Assembly: GCF_001704415.2 (NCBI RefSeq)
Contig: NC_030813.1
Location: 14,402,001 to 14,466,000, forward strand
Length of the DNA: 64,000 nt
Direction: 5' to 3'
DNA from: Capra hircus
Taxonomy: Eukaryota; Chordata; Mammalia; Artiodactyla; Bovidae
The notes below the pieces were generated by a model. That model was not told the origin of the DNA, ran no database searches, and was given only the letters and a program-made list of their open reading frames with translations. The position numbers were made by a program, and so were the translations under genes. This document shows positions 13,013-23,152 of this stretch, in pieces (the first letter of the stretch is position 1; the number at the start of each line of letters is the position of its first letter).

Positions 13013-13720
13013 CATGCAGAGTACATCACGAGAAATGCTGGGCTGGAAGAAGCACAAGTTGGAATCAAGATTGCCAGGAGAAATATCAAGAACCTCAGAT
13101 ATGCAGATGACACCACCCTTATGGCAGAAAGTGAAGAGGAACTAAAAAGCCTCTTGATGAAGGTGAAAGTGGAGAGTGAAAAAGTTGGCTTAAAGCTCAA
13201 CATTCAGAAAACGAAGATCATGGCATCTGGTCCCATTACTTCATGGAAAATTGATGGGGAAACAGTGTCACACTTTATTTTGGGGGGCTCCAAAATCACT
13301 GCAGATGGTGACTGCAGCCAGGAAATTAAAAGACGCTTACTCCTTGGAAGAAAAGTTATGACCAACCTAGATAGCATATTCAAAAGCAGAGACATTACTT
13401 TGCCGACTAAGGTCCATCTAGTCAAGGCCATGGTTTTTGCTGTGGTCATGTATGGATGTGAGAGTTGGACTGTGAAGAAAGCTGAACGCAAAAGAATTGA
13501 TGCTTTTGAACTGTGGTGTTGGAGAAGACTCTTGAGAGTCCCTTGGACTGCAAGGAAATCCAACCAGTCCATTCTGAAGGAGATCAACCCTGGGATTTCT
13601 TTGGAAGGAATGATGCTAAAGCTGAAACTCCAGTACTTTGGCCACCTGATGGGAAGAGTTGACTCATTGGAAAAGACTCTGATGCTGGGAGGGATTGGGG
13701 GCAGGAGGAGAAGGGGATGA
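12953..13720 (+). pseudogene. BovB RT C-terminal open frame
   Basis: This is a 255-codon frame whose first 20 or so residues come from flanking DNA and the rest from BovB. YADD, the metal-binding RT motif, is at residues 50-53. The C-terminal region follows, with CWRRLLRVPWTAR. The frame stops early because CGA became TGA. The endonuclease and the front half of the RT are absent, so it cannot be active. Confidence 0.75.
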
Positions 13721-13872
13721 CCGAGGATGAGATGGCTGGATGGCATCACTGACTCGATGGACGTGAGTCTGAGTGAACTCTGGGAGTTGGTGTTGGACAG
13801 GGAGGCCTGGTGTGCTGCGATTCATGGGGTCGCAAAAAGTTGGACACGACTGAGCAACTGAACTGAACTGAA
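13013..13872 (+). mobile_element. BovB LINE, 0.86 kb, plus strand
   Basis: This 5'-truncated copy starts within the RT domain ('gagtacatcacgagaaatgc') and ends in the (ACTGA)n tail at about 13850-13872. YADD is encoded at 13100-13111. The frame is open until TGA at 13718-13720, which replaces a CGA codon, a CpG transition. Confidence 0.93.
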
Positions 13873-15368
13873 ACACTGGGGAAAATGTGAAGTCTACTGT
13901 TATGTAAGTAATACTCTAAAACGTCATTCTCTCTCTCCGCTTCCTCCGTCCCCCTTTCCCCCACTACACCCGTTTTATTTCTCAGTAGCCCTCTGTCACA
14001 GGTGAGAAATCTCGGGATAGCACAATAAATTTGGAAAAACAATTACATCAACCAAAGAATGAGGACAGTATGTTCAACCTTCTGATTGGTAGTCTGATAT
14101 AATTACTCTCCAAACCAAACTTCCTGTCCATGTACTTTAGCATGCAATATATATTGGGTTTAAATTATATTTTCAAGGCCCTTTGCAATGCCCAAAGTAC
14201 CATTATGTAGCCTATTCTCTTTATTAAAAGATAATATTAAAAGGTTATGTAAAGGCAAAAGATTAAATTGTTTAAAGTAAAAATAAGGGTCCTTTACAAT
14301 TGAATTCTTGCCTGCATTTTATAAAACTGAAATGAGTTTATTTTGCTAAGTCAAGCAGTAAAAAGAAGGAAATACTTCTCTTTTATAGCCATGTACCTCT
14401 AAAACCACTGTCCAGGAATTTTCCAGCACTAACATTTTTTGGTCTAAAGAGACCAAAAATATGCAGATAAAGTTAGTCCCAGCAAAGACTCCACAACATT
14501 ACCAAGCTTTCCTTACTTACACAGGGGGAAAACCAACCCATCGACTTAATACAAATTTCAAAAAAAATGTGGCCTTGTAAAACTGTCATTCAGTGATCAG
14601 TAAGGACTCTGCTTTATCTATTTAGTGGTGGACATTAACATTTCCTCTGGGCAGACAATGGTCAACACAGTAATAAGCCAGAAACCTGTGATGGCTTGCA
14701 GTGGGTTTTTTTCCTATGAAAATATTAAAACTGCTGCATGAGATTTCATAAGATGCATGGCTACCTAATAACTGAAAGAAATCATTAAAAACAAAACTTG
14801 AAATCAGGCTGTACAACAAAATTAGAGTTACATTCCAATAGGTGTTTGTTAAGTATCTAGAAGATATCCAAAATTTTTCTATAAACCACAGACATTTCTC
14901 TTCCTTTACTAAACACAGAATTGTTGTTAAACCCAGTAAGCTTCATTCTGAAATGTCACATTCCAAAAAGAGCATCTTAATGTTTGGTGAATATTCTAGT
15001 CAGTTGTTATAGGTCTTTGACTTGGGCTTTTTGATTGCCAGTTGTCAAATGACACTGATGGACTGTCTGGGTCAGTTTGCCTTATCCAGAGTAATTTCTG
15101 ATTAATTTATGGCATAATCTTTCATTTCACATATTGTCCCCAAACAGTTTTTCTCCCCAACAGTATTCTTTTCTAATGTATTTTTAAAGAAATTTTTCAT
15201 ATCAGTCACAGATTAGATATGATTAAAATCAATCATAATTCATCTAGAAAAAAAAAGAACCAAATTTATGTGTCACCTATCAAATTTTCTCATTTAAAAA
15301 TCTTTAAAGCAATATTGCAGACAATATAAATGCTATTTATTATTTTTTCACGTTAATAAATTCTTGGT
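13873..15368. other. Unique AT-rich interval
   Basis: I recognise no gene or repeat. Open frames are short and lack domain features. Confidence 0.5.
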
Positions 15369-16003
15369 TCAGTTCAGTCACTCAATCGAGTCCAACTCTT
15401 TGAGACCCCATGGACTGCAGCACACCAGGCTTCCCTGTCCTTCACCATCTCCTGGAGCTTACTCAAACTTATGTCCATTGAGTCGATGATGCCATCCATC
15501 CATCTCATCCTCTGTCATCCCCTTTTCCTCCTGCCTTCAATCTTTCCCAGCATCAGGGTCTTCTCCAGTGAGTCAACACTTTGCATCACATGGCCAGAGT
15601 ATTGGAGTTTCAGCTTTAGTATCATTCCTTCCAGTGGATATTCAGGACTGATTTCCTCTAGGATTGACTTGTCTGATCTCCTTGCAGTCCAAGGGACTCT
15701 CAAGAGTCTTCTCCAACACCACAGTTCAAAAGCATCAATTCTTTGGCACTCAGATAGCTTTTCAGATCCATACATGACTACTGGAAAAACCATAGCTTGG
15801 ACTAGACAGACCTTTGTTGGCAAAGTAATGTTTCTGCTTTTTAATATGCTCTCTAGGTTGGTCATAGCTTTTCCTCCAAGGAGCAAGCATCTTTTCATTT
15901 CATGGCTGTGGTCACCATCTGTAGTGATTTTGGAGCCCAAAAAATGTCTCACTGTTTCCCCATCTGTTTGCTGTGAAGTGATGGGACCAGATGCCATGAT
16001 CTA
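15369..16003 (-). mobile_element. BovB LINE, 0.63 kb
   Basis: A short TTCAGTTCAGT tail at the left leads into the 3' half of the C-terminal coding region. A 160-codon frame (15997-15515) ends at TGA (complement of 15515-15517), the same CGA-derived stop as at 13718. The element is truncated just after the 'atggcatctggtcccatcac' block, short of the YADD motif. Confidence 0.92.
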
Positions 16004-16578
16004 AATAACAATAAAACATCTCTGTTATACCTATAATGATATTATGTACCTTCATTCTCCTGCTGTCTAAAACTTTTATAAAGATATCTAAAACCAGAGT
16101 CTTAGACTTCTGGATTTCAGATGGAAATCTGAACATTCCCTTTCTAAAAGTGGACCTGGGGAAGAACCAGGCACAAAGCAAGTTTGCTAACTGATTTATA
16201 TATATATATATATAAAAGCCTGTCCCACATCACTATTTTAGATGAGTCACTTCATTAAAACAAAAAATTAGGAAGGCAGATGCTTGGACTAAAAGATTTA
16301 TATTCACAAGACAAAATAATTGACAACTTTACCATCACATACATAAAAACTTTGTTTTTTTTTTTCTTGTTTTGTCCTGAACTTGTGAAGATTTGCTCAA
16401 AGACATTCCTGGTCTGAGAGCTGGTATATGGGAACCACAGCGTAACATTTCCTTAAGAGGGGAAAGAAAATGAAGCATAAATTCTGCACTTTAGAAAAGA
16501 CCTGTTCTAAATTAAGGATGCCTGCTTTAACTATTTAGCTGTCTGGTTATCTATTCATGATTATAATACTTGGAGTGT
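16004..16578. other. Unique interval with a TA microsatellite
   Basis: This interval separates a BovB copy from the poly(A) end of the YWHAZ retrocopy. A (TA)n run lies at about 16196-16214. Nothing else is recognised. Confidence 0.5.
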
Positions 16579-16701
16579 GTTTTTTTTCCAAAATCAGTAT
16601 GTACTGATCATTTATGGTATACTAGGCACATTAGAACATGCAGAGACTATTGTCCCTGCTCTCAGGGAGCTTACGTTCTAGAGGGAAAAAAGTACACCTC
16701 T

Positions 16702-17634
16702 TTTCAGTTCAGTTCAGTTCAGTCGCTCAGTCGTGTCCGACTCTTTGCGACCCCATGAATCGCAGCACACCAGGCCTCCCTGTCCATCACCAACTCCTGG
16801 AGTTCACTCAGACTCACGTCCATCGAGTCAGTGATGCCATCCAGCCATCTCATCCTCTGTCGTCCCCTTCTCCTCCTGCCCCCAATCCCTCCCAGCATCA
16901 GAGTCTTTTCCAATGAGTCAACTCTTCCCATCAGGTGGCCAAAGTACTGGAGTTTCAGCTTTAGCATCATTCCTTCCAAAGAAATCCCAGGGTTGATCTC
17001 CTTCAGAATGGACTGGTTGGATCTCCTTGCAGTCCAAGGGACTCTCAAGAGTCTTCTCCAACACCACAGTTCAAAAGCATCAATTCTTTGGTGCTCAGCC
17101 TTCTTCACAGTCCAACTTTCCCATCCATACATGACCACAGCAAAAACCATAGCCTTGACTAGACGGACCTTAGTCGGCAAAGTAATGTCTCTGCTTTTGA
17201 ATATGCTATCTAGGTTGGTCATAACTTTTCTTCCAAGGAGTAAGCGTCTTTTAATTTCCTGGCTGCAGTCACCATCTGCAGTGATTTTGGAGCCCCCCAA
17301 AATAAAGTGTGACACTGTTTCCACTGTTTCTCCATCTATTTCCCATGAAGTGATGGGACCGGATGCCATGATCTTTGTTTCCTGAATGTTGAGCTTTAGG
17401 CCAACTTTTTCACTCTCCACTTTCACTTTCATCAAGAGGCTTTTTAGTTCCTCTTCACTTTCTGCCATAAGGGTGGTGTCATCTGCATATCTGAGGTTAT
17501 TGATATTTCTCCCAGCAATCTTAATTCCAGCTTGTGTTTCTTCTAGTCCAGCGTTTCTCATGATGTACTCTGCATAGAAGTTAAATAAGCAAGGTGACAA
17601 TATACAGCCTTGACATACTCCTTTTCCTATTTTT
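16702..17634 (-). mobile_element. BovB LINE inserted in the YWHAZ retrocopy
   Basis: A (TTCAG)n tail of three to four units is at the left. The 5' truncation is within the RT domain, at the 'ggaaaaggagtatgtcaagg' segment. YADD lies at 17489-17478, and the CGA codon that is a stop in other copies is intact here. Retrocopy 3'-UTR sequence lies on both sides, so this insertion is younger than the retrocopy. Confidence 0.95.
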
Positions 17635-17762
17635 TGTTTGATGTCTTTTTGCAAGGTATTGAGGAAATAAAGGGTGAGTTTTGGGTATAACTTAGCCCCA
17701 TCATTATTTAAAGAGAGGAAGAGGTAGGATTTTAAAGGTAAAGACAATGACAGATGATTCAA
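16719..17762 (-). pseudogene. Open BovB RT frame fused to UTR-derived codons
   Basis: This is a 347-codon frame. The first 44 or so codons are read from YWHAZ 3'-UTR sequence by chance and the remainder is BovB. Visible RT features are GVCQGC (motif B; RQG in other copies), then YADD at residues 92-95, then the C-terminal CWRRLLRVPWTARRSNQ region and the natural LSD stop. The endonuclease and the RT fingers are missing. It is well preserved, but only a fragment. Confidence 0.8.
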
Positions 17763-19241
17763 GATAGGTAGGGTTTATAGGGAGATAAACAGTCTCATCA
17801 ACTAAGGAAAGATTTGCTGCAGTGAAAAGAAAGAGGGAAATAGTTTGTTTGAGGGATGCAAGCAAAGGAAGCAGGGTGTCCTTGAACAGAGTGGAGCCAG
17901 AAAGACCACGCAGTCTTTCTCCCAAGTACTGGATTGGCTAAAAAGTTCATTCAGGGTTTTCCATCACATCCTATGTAACATCAATTCATGACCACCAAGT
18001 AGGAATGGTTGGTGACAGACAGAAGGCTAAAAAAAGAAGCAATCCTGTGCTCCTGAAACATAGAAAGAATAAAGTACCAAAATTGAAGGCAGGCTATGAG
18101 TATCCAAAAATTCTTAAAAACAAAAGTGATTTCAAAGTACAAAACTTGCAGTTAATGCTATCCAGTTGCCATGATGATTGATCAAAAACACTGTGGCTTC
18201 CTAAATTAAGAAATGCCATACATCAAAAATTTTTAGTGTAATGTATTATTTTTTTCGAACAGTCTTCTTGCTTCTGAAAAGAAAAACATTTTATTTCAGG
18301 GGAAGGGATTGATATGAGATCTGGTTAGGAACAGTAGTATTTATCTTAGTAGTATTTTGTTGTTATAATAAACTTCATATTCAAACTTGGTAAAAGCCTC
18401 TTAGCTGCCAAGAGGGAATGAGTAAATTTCCAAAAATGTACAATTTTCTTTAGAGAAGTTTTAGAACCTAAAGACTAATTTACATGAAAAGCTGTAGAGA
18501 AAGTAGCTGAAAAGTCCATGGAATAAAACTTTTTTCCATTTACACAAACTTAATACACATGTTCTTAACAATTATGCTTGGATTATTCTTGACAATCTCT
18601 TAAGACATTAAACAAAGCTAGCCATCATCTCAAGTTATTTCCCTGTTAACTAGTTTTATACCACAGACAAGTTAGGCAATAATAATAATAATAATAAAAC
18701 TAAACTGAAAAGTTAAACACACGTTTTTGTGTTTTACTACCGTGATTGATATACATGAAGCAGTGGATATCAGACAATTCATTTTTACTGCATCTTTATG
18801 TGTACATTTGTTCTTAGGTTGCTTAAAACATCTAAATATAAATAAAATGAGTATAGCAATAATAATGAAAACAAACAGCAGGTAACTACAAATAATGGGA
18901 TGTAAATTATTTCTGCCCTTCTTATCCAGGGAAAATTGGGTCCCAGCTAAACGAACACTTCTGTAACTGTTGTTAACAATGTGCATATTGAGAATGGCTA
19001 TTCCACAGATAACACCTGGTTTAATATGTAATATCCATTTCTTGTACAGTCACATAAGCGCTTTGAATCTTAAAGTACCCACAACTACACCTGTGACTGG
19101 AGCCAACTATCTCTTTTATCCCCTGCCAGGACAAACCAATGCGTAGGCAGCTTTCTTTGCTTAGACATGGAAGCAGTTTTAATACTAGGCTTTGTGAAGC
19201 CACAATGTACTAAAAGTATTATGCCAAACTTTTATTTCTTG
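17635..19241 (-). pseudogene. YWHAZ 3'-UTR-derived block
   Basis: This 1.6-kb block without an open gene continues the retrocopy. Blocks I recall from the mammalian YWHAZ 3' UTR appear in order on the minus strand: the 'gtacattgtggcttcacaaag' region (19207-19187), 'ccatgtctaagcaaag', 'gcaacctaagaacaaatgta' (about 18822-18803), 'gatgatggctagctttg' (about 18632-18616) and 'ccctgcttcctttgcttgc' (about 17881-17863). An (AAT)n expansion lies at 18678-18697. The 104-codon hydrophobic frame at 18986-18672 is UTR sequence, not a gene. Confidence 0.82.
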
Positions 19242-19915
19242 TTTAGTCACTCAGTTGAGTCCGACTCTGTGACCACATGGACTGCAGCACACCAGGCTTC
19301 CCTGTCCTTCACCATCTCCTGAACCTTGCTCAAACTCATGTCCATTGAGTCCGTGATGCCATCCAACCATCTCATCTTCTGTCATCCCCTTCTCCTCATG
19401 CCCCCAATCCCTCCCAGCATCAGGGTCTTTTCTAATGAGTTGGTTTTTCACTTCAGGTGGCCTAAGTATTGGAGCTTCTGCTTCAGCATCAGTCCTTCCA
19501 ATGAATATTCAGGGTTGATTTCCTTTAGGATAGACTATTTTGAGCTCCTTGCAGTCCAAAGGACTTCAAGGAGAGTCTTTTTTTTTATTTTATTTTATTT
19601 ATTTTTTTTTTAGCTTTTATTTTTTTAATTTTAAAATCTTTAATTCTTACATGTGTTCCCAAACATGAACCCCCCTCCCACCTCCCTCCCCATAACATCT
19701 CTGTGGGTCATCTCCATGCACCAGCCCCAAGCATGCTGTATCCTGCGTCAGACATAGACTGGCGATTCAATTCTTACGTGATAGTATACATGTTAGAATG
19801 CCATTCTCTCTCTCTTAAAGAGCCTTCCCAAACACCACAGTTCAAAAGCATCAATTCTTCAGCGCCCAGCCTTCTTTATGGTCCAACTCTCACACCCGTA
19901 CATGACTACTCAGAA
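19242..19915 (-). mobile_element. BovB 3' end, split by an L1
   Basis: The BovB runs 19242-19579 and resumes at 19819-19915, ending at 'catgactact'. It lacks a clear pentamer tail. The shared CGA codon is TGA here (complement of 19382-19384). The break is filled by the L1 at 19580-19818. The host sequence around the whole unit is the YWHAZ retrocopy. Confidence 0.88.
19580..19818 (-). mobile_element. L1 3' end inside BovB
   Basis: A T-rich tail at the left and the ruminant L1 3' UTR follow ('aaacatgaaccccc', 'ccaccaccctcc'-like blocks, 'gcatgctgtatcctg'), the same sequence as at 34.6 kb. AGAGTCTT (19572-19579) and AGAGCCTT (19819-19826) form a likely target duplication. The nesting is three deep: L1 in BovB in YWHAZ retrocopy. 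Confidence 0.88.
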
Positions 19916-20035
19916 ACTTGAATAAAACTTGTATAACTTGTATAGAAACTTGTATAACTTGTATAAAATTTCCATGTCCCCATATTGGCCACCTCAAGAT
20001 GAAAACAGATAGCTCCTGATATGTTAACTGGCTCT

Positions 20036-20359
20036 GTTCTGGGCTTAGTCACTCAGTCATGTCCAACTCTTTGTGACCTCACTGAGCCTTCCAGGCTACT
20101 CTGGCCATGGGGATTCTCTAGGCAAGAATAATGGAGTGGGCTGCCATGCCCTCCTCCAGGGGAACTTCCTAACCCAGGATTCAAATCCAGGTCTCCTGCA
20201 TTGCAGGTGGATTCTTTCCCATCTGAGCTACCAGGGAAGCCCATGAATACTGGAGTGGGTAGCCTGTCCCTTTCCAGGGGATCTTCCTGACCCAGGAATT
20301 GAACTGGGGTATCCTGCATTGCAGGCAGATTTTTTTTACCAGCTGAGCTACTAGGGAAC
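20036..20359 (-). mobile_element. Bov-tA SINE, duplicated head, inside the YWHAZ retrocopy
   Basis: The dimeric-head layout is as at 1037-1339. A perfect 14-bp duplication, TGTTAACTGGCTCT, lies at 20022-20035 and 20360-20373. Removing the SINE and one copy restores a continuous YWHAZ 3'-UTR segment ('gagccagttaaca' on the minus strand). A T8 run interrupts the head near 20332. Confidence 0.95.
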
Positions 20360-20538
20360 TGTTAACTGGCTCTACTCCTCCAATATTAAACATAAAAAAC
20401 ACATGGAATATATAGAAATTCAAACAGAAGTAACATTAACCTGTGAGAAATCATAAATAATTATCAGCAGATAGCATAGATGACAAATGGTCTATGGTGC
20501 AAGTTTTACAATGAGGCAGACAAAAGTTGGAAGGCTGG

Positions 20539-21245
20539 GCAATTTTCTTCTTCATCTGGTTCAGCTTCATCTCTTTGGATATCCAGTGTCCACAAGGTCA
20601 AGTTGTCTCTCAGTAACTGTGTTAGTAACGTGCTGTCTTTGTGTGACCCTTCGCTTAATGTATCAAGTTCAGCAATGGCTCCATCAAATGCTGTTTTTGC
20701 ACGAGAGCCAATTTTCTCAGGGGACTTCAGAATCTCATAATAGAACACAGAAGTTAAGGGAGAGATCCAATCTGATAGGATGTGTTGGTTGTGTTTACTT
20801 TTTGCTGATTTCAAAGCTTCTTGGTATGCTTGCCATGACTGATCCACAATTCCTCTCTTATTATCACCAGCAACAACCTTAGCCAAGGAACGGTAGTAGT
20901 CTCCTTTTATTTTCAAATAGAAGACTTTGCTCTCTGCTTGTGAAGCACTGGGGATCAAGAACTTTCCCAAAAGAAACGGTATATCATTGCAGGTATCTCT
21001 CAGCCTCATCTCCATTTTTTCTCTGTATTCTTGAACCATCTGCTGTTTCCTCTCAGCACCTTTATCTTTTCATCAATACTTGAGAAAAGCCTCCAAATGA
21101 CCTACAGGCTCCTACAACCTTTTTATAAACAACTGAGAGAAGACTCCTCTCCTCAATGGATAATTCAGCTCCTTGCTCAATTACAGACTTCATACAGGCT
21201 GCCATATCATCATTTGGCCTTCTGCACCAGTATATTTTTATCTAT
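20539..21245 (-). pseudogene. YWHAZ-derived coding remnant
   Basis: The start codon is ATA (complement of 21245-21243). The next codons read D-K-N-x-LVQKAK, then about 20 bases are missing where LAEQAERY is expected, which breaks the frame. From 21039 a frame stays open to 20506. It carries AESKVFYLK, GDYYR, GIVDQS, SVFYYEIL, KTAFDGAIAELDTL and the family signature LLRDNLTLWT. Two small deletions, one base near 20815 and two near 20750, shift and then restore frame, so about 22 residues between them are out of frame and helices there are destroyed. The normal stop after E-N is now TGC, which extends the frame 11 codons. The product could not fold as 14-3-3. Confidence 0.9.
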
Positions 21246-21474
21246 GTTCTGTGTCTGGGTAGGTATGGCAGACAGATGGGACTCAGCAGTCTCTGGGTGG
21301 CAGTGCCAAGGCTGAGACTCTGCCTGGAGTGTTTTAAGAGACAGACTTCTTACATCTTTTCCTGCAGGAGCAAGATAACATATGTGGCTATTCAGGTTAA
21401 GTGCAGTCTAGATGTGTCCACAAGGACTTGGGCTGAAGGTTGGCTGCCGCCTGGGAAGATTGCCTGTATCTTTC

Positions 21475-22500
21475 AGTTCAGTTCAGTTGCTCAGTCATGT
21501 CCAAGTTTTTGTGACCCCATGAATCAGAGCACGCGAGGCATCCCTGTCCATCACCAAATCCCAGAGTTCACTCAAACTCATGTCCATCAAGTCGGTGATG
21601 CCATCCAGCCATCTCATCTTCTATCATCCCCTTCTCCTCCTGCCCCCAGTCCCTCCCAGCATCAGAGTCTTTTCCAATGAGTCAACTCTTTGCATCAGGT
21701 GGCCAAAGTATTGGAGTTTCAGATTTAGCATCAGTCCTTCCAAAGAACACTCAGGACTGATCTTCTTTAGAATGGACTGGTTGGATCTCCTTGCAGTCCA
21801 AGGGACTCTCAAGAGTCTTCTCCAACACTACAGTTCAAAAGCATCAATTTTTCGGTGCTCAGCTTTCTTCACAGTCCAACTCACATCCACACATGACCAC
21901 TGGGAAAACCATAGCCTTGACTAGACAGACCTTTGTTGGCAAAGTAATATGTCTGCTTTTGAATATCCTGTCTAGGTTGGTCATAACTTTCCTTCCAAGG
22001 AGTAAGCGTCTTTTAATTTCATGGCTGCAGTCACCATCTGCAATGATTTTGGAGCCCAAAAGTATAAAGTCTGACACTGTTTCCCCATCTATTTCCTATG
22101 AAGTGATGGGACCAGATTCCATGATCTTCGTTTTCTGAATGTTGAGGTTTAAGCCAACCTTTTCACTCTCCTCTTTCATCAAGAGGCTTTTTAGTTCCTC
22201 TTCAGTTTCTGCCATAAGGGTGGTGTCATCTGCATTTCTGAGGTTATTGATATTTCTCCCGGCAATCTTGATTCCAGCTTATGCTTCTTCCAGCCCAGCA
22301 TTTCTCATGATGTACTCTGCATATAAGTTAAATAAGCAGGGTGACAATATATAGCCTTGACGTACTCCTTTTCCTATTTGGAACCAGTCTGTTCCATGTC
22401 CAGTTCTAACTGTTGCTTCCTGACCTGTATACAGGTTTCTCAAGAGGCAGGTCAGGTGGTCTGGCATTCCCATCTCTTTCAGAATTTTCCACAGTTTAGG
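21475..22500 (-). mobile_element. BovB LINE, 1.0 kb
   Basis: A TTCAG tail lies at the left. The RT motif reads NADD instead of YADD (22236-22225; the tyrosine codon is mutated). The shared CGA codon is TGA (complement of 21624-21626). Several frameshifts break the frame, leaving pieces at 21812-21624, 22077-21859 and 22524-22279. It starts about 230 bases beyond the end of the YWHAZ retrocopy. Confidence 0.93.
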
Positions 22501-22936
22501 AAGGAGCAAATAAGAATATACCATCTATAGTGGGTGAATGTTCTTAAAAATCTCTCATTTCCATCTTTATATAGTTACGTACTTTGGGAATCCAAAGAAA
22601 TGAATTACCTATCAGTGATAGTCCTTGGGTGGGTGATGCCCCAATACTTCTAAAATTAGTTTGTATATTTTTCTGTTAAGACAATGTGCTCTAAAACTTG
22701 TATTTATTTTAAACTGACAATACAATCAGATAATTTCTCTGATTTCCATGGTCCAGAAAAATCAAGAGCATACTTTTCTTTTTACATAGGCTCTTTCTCC
22801 TATTGGGAGAGAAATAAAAAGAGCAAAATGTGTGTATTCTGTACTTTCCCTATTAGTTTTCCTTTTATTATGCCTCTAAAATAAAGTAGGGGAAATATGT
22901 GAGATGTGTTTTTACACGTACATATTGTACTAATGG
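22501..22936. other. Unique interval
   Basis: No gene or recognisable repeat is seen. Confidence 0.5.
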
Positions 22937-23152
22937 GCTTCTCAGGTGGCTCAGGGGGTGAAGAATCTACCTGCAATGAAAGAGACACAGGAGGTGCAGG
23001 TTCAGTCCCTGGATCAGGAAGATTCCCTGGAGGAGGGCATGGCAAACCACTCGGGGATTCTTGCCTGGAGAGTCCTATGGACAGAGAAGCTTCATGGATT
23101 ACAGTCCACAGGGTCGCAAAGAGTCACAGCTGAAGCAACTGAGGACACACAC
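22937..23152 (+). mobile_element. Bov-tA SINE
   Basis: The head 'gcttctcaggtggctcag' and the full body are present, ending in 'gaggacacacac'. The target duplication is ATTGTACTAATGG (22924-22936) and ATTGTCCTAATGG (23153-23165), 12 of 13 identical. It has the older-subfamily 'gacacaggagg' head variant. Confidence 0.9.

Larger units (their letters stand above)
16579..21245 (-). pseudogene. YWHAZ (14-3-3 zeta) processed pseudogene, four-way split
   Basis: The host gene encodes a cytosolic dimeric adaptor that binds phosphoserine/threonine proteins. Here an intronless mRNA copy lies on the minus strand. Coding-derived sequence is at 21245-20539 and 3'-UTR-derived sequence at 20538-20360, 20035-19916, 19241-17635 and 16701-16588, ending in A9 (16587-16579). 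These pieces total about 2.7 kb and run in the order of the YWHAZ mRNA as I recall it, including 'cttgaggtggccaatatgggg' in near form and 'ctcccttagttgatgagac'-like blocks. Gaps are filled by a Bov-tA (20036-20359), a BovB containing an L1 (19242-19915) and a second BovB (16702-17634). The lack of introns and the A-run indicate LINE-mediated retrocopying. YWHAB is a poorer fit because the QAESKVFYLK-type and GIVDQS segments are zeta-like. Confidence 0.88.

Noticed and set aside
16831..17385. A 184-codon plus-strand frame (and similar ones at 13749-13204, 63039-63590, 15471-16004)
   Set aside because: They lie antisense to the BovB reverse-transcriptase region and recur in every BovB copy because of its codon composition. 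No independent coding evidence.
18672..18986. A 104-codon hydrophobic minus-strand frame that could pass for a membrane protein
   Set aside because: It lies within YWHAZ 3'-UTR-derived sequence, and its isoleucine run comes from an (AAT)n expansion.
16571..21332. TGGAGTGT at 16571-16578 and 21325-21332 as the target duplication of the YWHAZ retrocopy
   Set aside because: It is only 8 bp, and 21246-21324 does not match the YWHAZ 5' UTR as I recall it, so this is probably chance.
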